DNA of 64,000 nt, taken from positions 186,001-250,000 of the forward strand of contig JAGI01000001.1 of NCBI GenBank assembly GCA_000526575.1, written 5' to 3'. The notes under the pieces were generated by a model that had not been told where the DNA came from, made no database searches, and saw nothing but the letters and a program-made list of their open reading frames with translations. The position numbers and the translations under genes are program-made. Below are positions 1-7,235 of the stretch, piece after piece. Within the stretch, counting starts at the first letter, position 1; every line of letters starts with the position of its first letter. Origin of the DNA: Clostridium sp. 12(A). GTDB lineage: Bacteria; Bacillota; Clostridia; Lachnospirales; Lachnospiraceae.

Positions 1-1
1 C

Positions 2-541
2 AGAAACGGAACATTTTCCAAATATATGGTGATTCCTGTGGACATTCAGAAATATTTTATTGCCATGGAAGCAGGTGTTGTGGCTTATTATGGAATCTTT
101 CAGTTTATAGCTGCGTTTGTATGGGTTATTATTTTTCGGATTCAATTTGTAGTTTCTCATAATCCGATTATCATACTATGCGCATTTTTACTGGTGGTGC
201 TTGGTCTTTTGTTTATGGTGCAGTTGAATTATTATCTAGGATTGCTGGCTTTAAAATATCAGGAAATTGGTACCTTTCTGATGATTAAGAATAACCTTGT
301 GGCATTTATCACAGGGAGTATCGTTCCTCTCATGCTGCTGCCGGAGGGGATTGTCTCTGTAATGAAGTTTTTTCCATTCTATTACATCACCTATCTGCCT
401 TCTATGCTGTTCATCGGACAATTAGAAAGTGAAGCTGTGTCTGGATTGGTCATTATTTTTATATGGTGTGTGATGCTTCAAGTCCTGATCCATGTGACCT
501 GGGGGAGTTACCGTAGAAAGTATGATGGGGTGGGGATATGA
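2..541 (+). CDS. ABC-2 type exporter permease, 5'-truncated by window edge
   Basis: The reading frame is open to the first bases of the window, so the true start lies upstream and only the C-terminal part (about 180 residues) is visible. It is a hydrophobic membrane protein with four or more predicted transmembrane helices and a short basic tail, as in ABC-2 family permeases of the DUF990-like pair type. Its stop overlaps the start of the next permease (ATGA arrangement at 538-541), so the two are translationally coupled and probably form a heterodimeric membrane channel. The matching ATPase should lie just upstream of the window. The substrate cannot be told from the sequence. Confidence 0.75.
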   Translation, partial: RNGTFSKYMVIPVDIQKYFIAMEAGVVAYYGIFQFIAAFVWVIIFRIQFVVSHNPIIILCAFLLVVLGLLFMVQLNYYLGLLALKYQEIGTFLMIKNNLVAFITGSIVPLMLLPEGIVSVMKFFPFYYITYLPSMLFIGQLESEAVSGLVIIFIWCVMLQVLIHVTWGSYRRKYDGVGI

Positions 542-1338
542 TGGAGTTTAAAAGAAATGTTAGAGTGATAAAGGCATTGATTGAGATAAGGTTTCAGAAT
601 CTGATGATGTTTCGGCTGGGGTTCTTTGGCCCATTTTTTGTAGACGGCAGTTTGTTTATCATTCAGCTAATGGTATTTCAGGCGATCTATTCCAACGTGG
701 ACCGGATCGGAACCTGGGGGAGAGGGGAAATGATTGTCTTTATCGGCACTTTTTCCATGATCAATGCTATTAATATGGTTGTCTATTTCTTTGGAATCAA
801 TGGGCTGCCTCAGAAAATTAAGAACGGGGATTTGGATTTGTATCTTACGAAGCCAGGGAGTCCTTTGGTTCGAATGACATTTGAAAAAATCAATCCTGGT
901 TCCCTTCCTCTTGTGTGTATGAGCGTTCTCATTATTGCTTATGGAATACATCAGCTTGGAAAACCGATTTCAGGTGGTGCCATAGCAGGGTATCTGTTCT
1001 GGATCATTTTGATGACTATTTTGTTTTATGAGATGGAAGTGATCATTCGGTCTATTTGCTTTTTTGTATTATCCAATGCAAATGTGACCAGAATTGAGGA
1101 GATTGGTCTGGAATTGTGTATGAAGATTCCGGGAATCGTTTTTTATGGGGGATATAAATTATTGTTTTGCTGTATCCTGCCTTATGGTATTATGGCTACT
1201 ATACCAGTTCAGTCTTTAATTGGGGAGTTAAGCGTTTTGGGGGCAGTGTATGGGATACTGCTTACTGCTATTTTCACTATGATTACAAAGGGGGTATGGA
1301 AACGGGGAATACGGTGTTATAATAGTGCTAGTTCATAG
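538..1338 (+). CDS. ABC-2 type exporter permease (DUF990-like)
   Basis: A 266-residue integral membrane protein with a basic N-terminal stretch (KRNVRVIKALIEIRFQN) followed by about six hydrophobic segments. The layout, and the conserved patch NGDLDLYLTKPGSPL after the second helix, match the second permease of ABC-2 exporter pairs. Its start overlaps the stop of the preceding permease by four bases, so the genes are one operon. Family members export small molecules or peptides; nothing visible here identifies the cargo. Confidence is high for the class and low for the role. Confidence 0.75.
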   Translation: MMEFKRNVRVIKALIEIRFQNLMMFRLGFFGPFFVDGSLFIIQLMVFQAIYSNVDRIGTWGRGEMIVFIGTFSMINAINMVVYFFGINGLPQKIKNGDLDLYLTKPGSPLVRMTFEKINPGSLPLVCMSVLIIAYGIHQLGKPISGGAIAGYLFWIILMTILFYEMEVIIRSICFFVLSNANVTRIEEIGLELCMKIPGIVFYGGYKLLFCCILPYGIMATIPVQSLIGELSVLGAVYGILLTAIFTMITKGVWKRGIRCYNSASS

Positions 1339-1387
1339 TGGTCAATATTTCCAGATATTAGAGCTGATATAGAACAAAGGGGGCAAT

Positions 1388-2299
1388 ATGGTAAAGATTA
1401 CGCTAGACAATGTAGAGTTTTATTTAAAGGAGTATCACGATTTCCAGTGGATTCATACCTATGGAACGGTATTTTGCGTGTTTGATCAGACGGGTTCCGG
1501 TTGTATTAGTATGGGCGTGGATAACGGTATAAAACGGTATTTTATTAAGATAGCAGGAGCAAACACGGTAGAAGCAGAGATCGATTCTTTGGAATCGATT
1601 CGGATTATGGAAAATGCAGTTAAACTGTATGAGCGATTGCGTCACCCCAATTTAATTCAGCTAATAGAATATTTTACAGTGGAAACTATGTTTGCAGCAG
1701 TATTTGAATGGGCAGATGGAGAGTGCCTTTTTGATCATTGGAATTTTGACTATTATGCAGAAAATCCACATATAAAATCTCCAATGGTAAGATATAAGGA
1801 ATTGCCTGCCAAAAAGAGACTGGATTCCGTACATATATTATTTTCCTTTTTAATAGATACGGCGGAAAATAATTACGTGGCTGTAGATTTTTATGACGGA
1901 AGCATTATGTATGATTTTAATACAGAAACCACTACCATTTGTGATATTGATTTTTTTCGGGAGAAGCCCACGATTAATGATATGGGAGAGGAATTCTGGG
2001 GAAGTAAAAGGCTAAAGGCTCCAGAGGAGTATGTCCTAAATGCAGCGATTGATGAAAGAACCAATGTATTTACCCTAGGGGCCTTAATCTTTCAAACCTT
2101 TGGAACGTTTACTGAGCAGGAGATAAAGCTGCGATATGTAAATAAAGCCTTTCTGCCCTGTGCTCGTGAAAAATGGGAATTAGATGATGCCACTTATTTT
2201 GTGGCACGTAAGGCAGTATCAGCGGACCGGAATGAGCGTTATGGTTCTATAAGAGAATTTTATGAGGAATGGAACAAGGCTTTACAGAATCAAAGATAA
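1388..2299 (+). CDS. Divergent protein-kinase-like protein
   Basis: A 303-residue soluble protein with a recognisable but degenerate protein kinase fold. The VAIK-type lysine is seen as FIKIAG (Lys54), followed by RHPNLIQL, a hinge-like FEWADGECL, an APE motif (211-213) and DERTNVFTLG, matching the helix-F Asp segment. The usual HRD..N catalytic loop is replaced by VAVDFYDGSIMYD (164-176), and the DFG aspartate appears as CDIDF (185-189). Asp167 and Asp186 could still serve in catalysis and metal binding, so activity is possible but not proven. It lies 49 bp after the ABC-2 permease gene with its own AAGGGGG ribosome binding site and may belong to that operon. Partner unknown. Confidence 0.6.
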   Translation: MVKITLDNVEFYLKEYHDFQWIHTYGTVFCVFDQTGSGCISMGVDNGIKRYFIKIAGANTVEAEIDSLESIRIMENAVKLYERLRHPNLIQLIEYFTVETMFAAVFEWADGECLFDHWNFDYYAENPHIKSPMVRYKELPAKKRLDSVHILFSFLIDTAENNYVAVDFYDGSIMYDFNTETTTICDIDFFREKPTINDMGEEFWGSKRLKAPEEYVLNAAIDERTNVFTLGALIFQTFGTFTEQEIKLRYVNKAFLPCAREKWELDDATYFVARKAVSADRNERYGSIREFYEEWNKALQNQR

Positions 2300-2449
2300 C
2301 AGCTTAAAGAGTGGATATAAGGTCTCGCTTACTGCTGTTTTACTGTAAAAACAGACGTTTTAGGAACAAGTGAAATAGCATAGCTACGGTGTAGTTTCCT
2401 ATGCCAGTGGTCGAATAAAAAGTATATTGTTTTGAACAAGTAGTTTTGC

Positions 2450-2477
2450 TTGACAACCTAAAGAACAGATTTATAAT
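2450..2477 (+). promoter_or_regulatory. Orphan sigma-A promoter
   Basis: TTGACA (2450-2455) and TATAAT (2472-2477) are both perfect and separated by 16 bp. The nearest downstream gene starts 400 bp away, so this promoter makes either a long leader for the GH93-like gene or a short untranslated RNA. Confidence 0.65.
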
Positions 2478-2479
2478 GA

Positions 2480-2525
2480 AAGTGTGGGCATGTACGATTG
2501 AGACTATTTTGCCCATACTTTTATA
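2480..2525 (+). terminator. Hairpin directly after the orphan promoter
   Basis: AGTGTGGGCA and TGCCCATACT pair over 10 bp with one G-T wobble, followed by TTTTAT. It lies at or just after the expected transcription start of the promoter at 2450-2477, so transcripts could stop almost at once or carry a 5' stem. Confidence 0.4.
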
Positions 2526-2596
2526 GTATCAATTTTTAACATATCTTATATGAAATATAATAAATGAATGAATCCTATCTTCAGCGGAGCCGATAA

Positions 2597-2699
2597 CCTG
2601 GTTACGACTATTTCTACGGTTATTGCTCTAAGTTTACATAATCTTCTAATTTGCTAAAAAGATGTACAAGCTGCAGTCGGCGTAGTTTATCTAACCAGG
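2597..2699. other. Possible structured RNA element, three nested stems
   Basis: CCTGGTTA (2597-2604) pairs with TAACCAGG (2692-2699). Inside it CTACG (2614-2618) pairs with CGTAG (2681-2685). Inside that TACA..TCTT (2635-2645) pairs with AAGATGTA (2659-2666) with a three-base bulge. The nesting suggests a folded RNA or a DNA secondary structure, but it matches no riboswitch class I can name. The strand is not determined. Confidence 0.35.
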
Positions 2700-2879
2700 G
2701 GCATCCTCTTACTTCTATTACAATCATCCTATCTGCCCTAAAATTTCTCTCTAGTATGTTTTACCATTACCACATATCTATTTTTAATGAAACGTATAGG
2801 TAGTTATGTTGGGGCGGTATGCTATTCGTCTTCAATATGAAATAAGTTATCTAACATGAACTAAGAAAGGGGTAAAGAG

Positions 2880-4358
2880 ATGAAAATGATTGCGAAACGA
2901 GTGTTAAAAGGGATATTGTTATTGCTACTGGTGATGATTGCCTTTGTTGTTCCTGAGAAGGTAGAGGCATACGGACCATCGATTATGTATACATCTCCTG
3001 CGGGGGCACCGGCACCGGGAGCATTGTATGCGAGGGCGGCACAAACCAGCAATGGAAACATGTATGCGACCTTTGAACAATACACCACAGGGGTATCTTC
3101 CTTCCCAATCTTTGAAAGCACAAACAACGGGGAAACCTGGACAAAGGTTGGAGACGTAAAGGACACCCATAAGGGAGTAGGAATGAGATGGGAACCTCAG
3201 CTATATGAGCTCCCTCAGGCAATTGGAACCATGCCGGCAGGTACTCTGCTTTGTGCCGGACTTGTTTTGCCTTATGACCGGTCTTTCTGCGAAATAGATT
3301 TATATAAGAGCAATGATGCAGGGAGAACCTGGACCTATATAAGCACCATTGCAGAAGGCAAGGCAGCATATCCTGGCAATGATCCGGTTTGGGAGCCATT
3401 TTTAATGGTTGCCAACAATAAGCTTATCTGTTATTACTCCGACGAACGGGATAACGCTCACAGCCAAAAGCTGGTGCATCAGACAACAACAGATGGCATC
3501 CATTGGAGCAGTGTGGTAAATGACGTTGCATTAGCAGACAGCAGCCAAAGGCCGGGAATGTCAGTTGTAGCCAAAATGCCTGACGGTAATTACATTATGA
3601 CATATGAGATCGTGGGAAAACCTGGCGGTGCATATTATAAAATCTCATCAAACCCGGAAAGCTGGAATCCATCCGATGCAGGGACCTGTTTTGATCCAGC
3701 AGGCAGCGGCCCCTATTGTGTGAATCTAAATGGAACCATTATATTAAGCAGTGGCGGCAATAACAAATTATATACCAATAGCAATAATGGCGTCGGCGGA
3801 TGGACGCAGATCAATTCTATTGTTGGTGCATGTTATTCAAGATGTATTGTGCCAATGATTAATGGACGCTTGTTTGTAATTGGAGCTGGCTGGAATGGAA
3901 GTGGATTAAATAGTGTTACTTATGGCGATATGTCCCTTCCTACAACAACAGATACTTATGTCAAACTTTCCAATCGTGCAACCGGATTGTGTGTGGATGG
4001 ATACGGCTATAACACAAATGGATCTGACTGCAATCAGTACGCCAGCAATAACAGTAATAATCAGAAGTGGGTGCTTGAGCAGTCCGGGAATTATTATATG
4101 ATCCGGAATGGTGCAACAGGACTATACTTAGATGGTATGGGTCGTACGGCCAATGGTTCTGTCTGCGGTCAGTGGAGCAGCAGCGGCAGTAATAATCAAA
4201 AATGGATTCGGGAAATGTCTGGTAATTATTACAAATTTAAAAATGCAGCAACTGGTTTATATCTAGATGGAGCAGGCTCAACTTCCAATGGAGCCAGCCT
4301 GTTCCAGTGGGCAGGCAGTACAAGTAATAATCAGCAGTGGTCTATTGCAACGCCTTGA
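2880..4358 (+). CDS. Secreted GH93-like/sialidase-fold enzyme with ricin-type lectin domain
   Basis: A 492-residue secreted protein. Residues 1-30 form a signal peptide ending VEA. Residues about 31-355 form a sialidase-like beta-propeller with Asp-box-like turns (STNNGETWT, SNDAGRTWT). The segments WEPFLMVANNKLICYYSDERD and RPGMSVVAKMPDGNYIMTYE are characteristic of GH93 exo-alpha-1,5-arabinanase-type enzymes. Residues about 357-492 hold three repeats of the ricin B / CBM13 beta-trefoil, each with an LDG or VDG and an NQKW or NQQW motif. The likely role is release of arabinose oligomers from plant pectin side chains outside the cell, which fits the pectinase gene at 44.2 kb. The start is set by the AGAAAGGGG ribosome binding site. 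Specificity is inferred. Confidence 0.7.
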   Translation: MKMIAKRVLKGILLLLLVMIAFVVPEKVEAYGPSIMYTSPAGAPAPGALYARAAQTSNGNMYATFEQYTTGVSSFPIFESTNNGETWTKVGDVKDTHKGVGMRWEPQLYELPQAIGTMPAGTLLCAGLVLPYDRSFCEIDLYKSNDAGRTWTYISTIAEGKAAYPGNDPVWEPFLMVANNKLICYYSDERDNAHSQKLVHQTTTDGIHWSSVVNDVALADSSQRPGMSVVAKMPDGNYIMTYEIVGKPGGAYYKISSNPESWNPSDAGTCFDPAGSGPYCVNLNGTIILSSGGNNKLYTNSNNGVGGWTQINSIVGACYSRCIVPMINGRLFVIGAGWNGSGLNSVTYGDMSLPTTTDTYVKLSNRATGLCVDGYGYNTNGSDCNQYASNNSNNQKWVLEQSGNYYMIRNGATGLYLDGMGRTANGSVCGQWSSSGSNNQKWIREMSGNYYKFKNAATGLYLDGAGSTSNGASLFQWAGSTSNNQQWSIATP

Positions 4359-4461
4359 TTGTAATTAAGTATTTTCGTATTTACATAATTGAAAAAGTCT
4401 GCAAGAAGAAAACTTAATTCTTATGTAGATAATTATGTCTAAGAGGCTTTTTTTTATTATG

Positions 4462-4502
4462 AAAGGGATGAAGGTAAGCATTTGGCCTTTATCCCTTTTT
4501 AT
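4462..4502 (+). terminator. Rho-independent terminator after the lectin-domain enzyme
   Basis: AAAGGGATGAAGG and CCTTTATCCCTTT pair over 13 bp with one wobble, and the 3' arm runs into a T tract. It lies about 100 bp past the stop codon. Confidence 0.75.
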
Positions 4503-4583
4503 ATAAGACAATCAGTAATGAAAAATGTCGTTAAAGCTCACTAGTAGAAAAATATTTTGGGAGTAATTTGTTTTCAAAGACAT

Positions 4584-4650
4584 AAAACATAGTATCTTAT
4601 CAATATCTGTCAATTGTGAATAATATTAAGATGTGTATACTATGTTTTTT
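4584..4650 (+). terminator. Hairpin with T tract, insulating the next operon
   Basis: AAAACATAGTAT (4584-4595) and ATACTATGTTTT (4637-4648) are perfectly complementary, CTTA/TAAG extends the stem inward, and the 3' arm ends in six T residues. It ends two bases before the -35 box of the next promoter, so it shields the peptide locus from upstream transcription or takes part in its control. Confidence 0.55.
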
Positions 4651-4651
4651 G

Positions 4652-4680
4652 TTGACAAATCTGATTAAAAGTGCTATATA
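4652..4680 (+). promoter_or_regulatory. Promoter of the RiPP-like locus
   Basis: TTGACA (4652-4657) and TATATA (4675-4680) are separated by 17 bp, 57 bp upstream of the regulator start codon. Confidence 0.75.
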
Positions 4681-4691
4681 AATAAATAGAA

Positions 4692-4711
4692 TAATCTAAT
4701 TTGTTAGACTA
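4692..4711. promoter_or_regulatory. Candidate operator of the ArsR-like regulator
   Basis: TAATCTAA and TTAGACTA form an imperfect dyad around TTTG, 11 bp past the -10 box and upstream of the regulator's start codon. This is the usual place for autorepression by a dimeric winged-helix protein. Binding is inferred from position and symmetry only. Confidence 0.45.
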
Positions 4712-4736
4712 AAAAGCCAATGAAAAGGAATGAAAC

Positions 4737-5246
4737 ATGAATCTTTTAAATTTATTAATGAATCCAGTAAGGATGATGATTATGCAGTATTTAACAACTC
4801 ATAAGACCGCAATTGCTTCCGAAATTATTGCCAATCTAAAAGATGTATCACGAGCCACTGTTTATAATCATCTGAAAATTTTAGAAGAAAGTAATTTAAT
4901 TACTGTTGTTAAAGAGAACCAAGTAAGAGGAACCATAGAGAAAGTATATAGTATAAGTAAAGCATATGGAGGTAATCACGCTGATTATACTACCGTAATT
5001 AACTATCTATTATATTTAATGATGGATTTTCAAAAATATTTTGAGAATAATAAAAAGGTAATGAATGATGACATGCTCTTTGTGGACCGAACTGTAATGT
5101 ACTTAAACGATAAAGACTTTCAAAGTTTCTTTCAGGAGTATACGAAGCTTTGTGAAAAGTATTTTAGTAATGAAAGTCTAATGAATAAACAAGGTAGAAC
5201 CATTTCACTTATTTCATCCCCATTTATTCGTGTAGATCAGGAGTAA
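4737..5246 (+). CDS. ArsR-like winged-helix transcriptional regulator
   Basis: A 169-residue protein. Residues about 1-75 form an ArsR-type winged helix: NPVRMMIMQYLTTHKTAIASEI, then the recognition helix VSRATVYNHLKILEESNLI and a wing (VKENQVRGTIEKVYSI). The rest is a helical effector or dimerisation domain with no metal-binding cysteine cluster, so a metal sensor is unlikely. It is the first gene of an AT-rich operon and ends one base before the exporter start codon, indicating tight co-expression. It probably controls the locus through the dyad at 4692-4711, perhaps sensing the mature peptide; that is inference. Confidence 0.7.
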   Translation: MNLLNLLMNPVRMMIMQYLTTHKTAIASEIIANLKDVSRATVYNHLKILEESNLITVVKENQVRGTIEKVYSISKAYGGNHADYTTVINYLLYLMMDFQKYFENNKKVMNDDMLFVDRTVMYLNDKDFQSFFQEYTKLCEKYFSNESLMNKQGRTISLISSPFIRVDQE

Positions 5247-5247
5247 T

Positions 5248-6939
5248 ATGAAAAAAATATTAACTCAAAATAGAAAACTAATGTGTTTAAACGTATTATT
5301 AATTATTGTTTGCTCCATTCTTTCCATATCAATAGCTTATTTTATTCAAAAGATAATAGATGTCACTGTAAAGTCTGATATGAATGAATTAAAAAGGATT
5401 ATTTTTTATTCCATAATATTTTTAATACTATATGCTATTTTTAATTTCTTAAAATTCTACTATGCCAGAAAGTTTCAAAACAATTATATTTATCAATTAA
5501 GATTTGAGTTATTTAAAAAGATCATTAGTAAGACACCTGGTAATTATGAAAAGTATGATAGTTCAGATTACCTTTCTATCCTAACGAATGATATACAACT
5601 ATTTAATGAAGGTTTGCTGAATTCATCTATATTAATCGTTCAAAATTTAGTTTCAGCAGTTATAACAGTTGCCGTATTGTTTTATATTAATCCTTTTATT
5701 GCATTAGTAGTGATTGTTTGTATTATTGCTATGTACTTTGTTCCCCATATATTTGGTAAGGTAATACAAAAACATCAGACAATTTTATCTAATAATTTGA
5801 AAGATTTAACAGCACTTACTAAAAGCTATTTAAACGGCTTTCAGGTTATTTTTACTTATTTAATACAGGGAATTTGTATAGATAAATTTGCGATTCAAAA
5901 TAAAGTGGTAGCAAGCCGCAGGTTAAAGATGGAGAGAGAGGTTAGTTTTAGTGAGAGCTTATCTGCAGTATTATCCATAGGTACGGAATTTATTGTTCTC
6001 TTTATTGCTGCCTGGGGAGTCATTCATCAATCAATTACTATAGGTACTATGGTGGCTATAATGCAGCTAAGTGGTGCATTTATACAACCAATTATGATTA
6101 TTATGCAGAATATACCTAGGGTAATTGGTGGAAGATCCATAGTGGAAAGATTTCAACAAGTGATGACAGAGGCATCTACAGATAGCATTGGTGTAGTTAA
6201 AACAAGCTTTCTTGAAAAAATAGAACTTAACGATGTTTGTTTTTCTTACAATGATAGCCGTATGGTTCTAAAGAATATTAATTGTACCTTTGAAAAGGGG
6301 AATAAAATTGCTATTGTTGGGGGAAGTGGTTCCGGTAAGAGTACACTGGTAGGGCTTATCACTGGATTACTTGAAAATTATAAAGGTAAAATTTTGTTTG
6401 ATGACATAGAATTAAGAGATATTGGAATAAACCAAGTGCTTTCATTTATGACTATTACCCAACAGAATTCGTTTATGTTCGATTCTACTATTTTGGAAAA
6501 TATCACTTTAGGAAGAGATTATGATGAGGATTCATTAGATCAAGTATGCCATATGAGTGGTGTAAGTATGTTTTTAGATGAGGTACATGATGGATTAAGA
6601 TGTGATTTAGTTGAAAACGGTAGTAATTTATCTGGCGGTCAAAAGCAACGGATATCAATTGCGCGAGCGTTATATCAAAAAAAGCCAATTATGATTTTAG
6701 ATGAAAGTACCGCCGCAGTTGATAAAAGGACAGCTTTTGATGTGGAAAATAGATTGTTGAATTTATCTAATCTAACATTAATTACAATTACTCATAATCT
6801 GGATCCTCAAATACTACAGAAGTATGATAAATTACTATTTTTAGAAAACGGGCAAATATCAGGTTTTGCTTCATTTACAAATTTGTTTGATTCAAATGAA
6901 AGATTCAGAAGTTTTATAAATATTTCTTACGATGTTTAA
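5248..6939 (+). CDS. ABC exporter, fused membrane and ATPase domains
   Basis: A 563-residue half-transporter of the ABCB/peptide exporter type. Residues about 1-305 carry five or six transmembrane helices. Residues about 325-563 form the ATPase with Walker A GGSGSGKST (about 357-365), the signature LSGGQKQR (about 461), Walker B IMILDEST and the H-loop ITHNL. The N-terminus starts directly with the membrane domain and has no C39 leader-peptidase domain, so it does not cut a leader peptide by itself. Sitting between the regulator and the 36-residue peptide gene, it is the obvious candidate to export or confer immunity to the modified peptide. Base composition is AT-rich like the rest of the locus. 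Confidence 0.85.
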   Translation: MKKILTQNRKLMCLNVLLIIVCSILSISIAYFIQKIIDVTVKSDMNELKRIIFYSIIFLILYAIFNFLKFYYARKFQNNYIYQLRFELFKKIISKTPGNYEKYDSSDYLSILTNDIQLFNEGLLNSSILIVQNLVSAVITVAVLFYINPFIALVVIVCIIAMYFVPHIFGKVIQKHQTILSNNLKDLTALTKSYLNGFQVIFTYLIQGICIDKFAIQNKVVASRRLKMEREVSFSESLSAVLSIGTEFIVLFIAAWGVIHQSITIGTMVAIMQLSGAFIQPIMIIMQNIPRVIGGRSIVERFQQVMTEASTDSIGVVKTSFLEKIELNDVCFSYNDSRMVLKNINCTFEKGNKIAIVGGSGSGKSTLVGLITGLLENYKGKILFDDIELRDIGINQVLSFMTITQQNSFMFDSTILENITLGRDYDEDSLDQVCHMSGVSMFLDEVHDGLRCDLVENGSNLSGGQKQRISIARALYQKKPIMILDESTAAVDKRTAFDVENRLLNLSNLTLITITHNLDPQILQKYDKLLFLENGQISGFASFTNLFDSNERFRSFINISYDV

Positions 6940-6942
6940 TCT

Positions 6943-7182
6943 AAGGCCAATGCTCTTATTAGCGAGCAATAAGATAAATAATTTTATAGGGGGAATTAAT
7001 ATGATAGACGAAAAAACTGTAAAGAATGAAGCGGTTGAAATTGAAGAAGAAATAGTGGTAAGCATTCCATCAGATGATCATAATATCAATAGCTATTTAA
7101 TCTGGGGCTAATTTAAGATACATCAATTTAAATGATAATAAAATAGTACATTGAACCTTGGCCTTCAATTTTATTGCTCGCT
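6943..7182. repeat. Two crossing inverted repeats bracketing the peptide gene
   Basis: AAGGCCAA (6943-6950) is complementary to TTGGCCTT (7158-7165), and AGCGAGCAATAA (6961-6972) is complementary to TTATTGCTCGCT (7171-7182). The two pairs interleave rather than nest, so they could form a pseudoknot or alternative structures. The second 5' arm also takes part in a local hairpin CTTATT / AATAAG (6955-6973). Confidence 0.6.
7001..7111 (+). CDS. Putative RiPP precursor peptide, 36 residues
   Basis: A small gene too short for standard ORF calling. It has an excellent ribosome binding site (AGGGGG, 6988-6993) seven bases before ATG. The product begins MIDEKTVKNEAVEIEEEI, an acidic helical leader-like half, and continues with VVSIPSDDHNINSYLIWG, a polar and aromatic C-terminal half. 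There is no Cys, Arg or Gln, no GG cleavage motif and no signal peptide. It lies between a peptide-type ABC exporter and a cobalamin-type radical SAM enzyme, the standard arrangement of a precursor gene with its maturase. The core is probably the last 10-15 residues, with Tyr32 and Trp35 or backbone carbons as candidate sites. No known RiPP class was recognised. Confidence 0.65.
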   Translation: MIDEKTVKNEAVEIEEEIVVSIPSDDHNINSYLIWG

Positions 7183-7235
7183 AAAAATAGATAATAGGCT
7201 ATTATACACCTAAACATTATGAGGAGGTATGTAAT

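Larger units (their letters stand above)
2300..2879. other. Gene-free stretch with promoter, hairpin and folded element
   Basis: About 580 bp without a convincing coding frame. It contains a good sigma-A type promoter (2450-2477), a short hairpin with a T tail just after it, and a nested set of complementary segments at 2597-2699, described separately. The remainder shows nothing recognisable. The ribosome binding site of the next gene (AGAAAGGGG) closes the stretch. Confidence 0.5.

Noticed and set aside
2861-3399. Several antisense open frames across the GH93-like gene
   Set aside because: They lie fully inside a well-supported gene with signal peptide and conserved motifs and show no protein features of their own.
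4737-5246. Metal-resistance role for the ArsR-like regulator
   Set aside because: No cysteine metal site is seen in the protein and the neighbouring exporter is of the peptide type rather than a metal pump.
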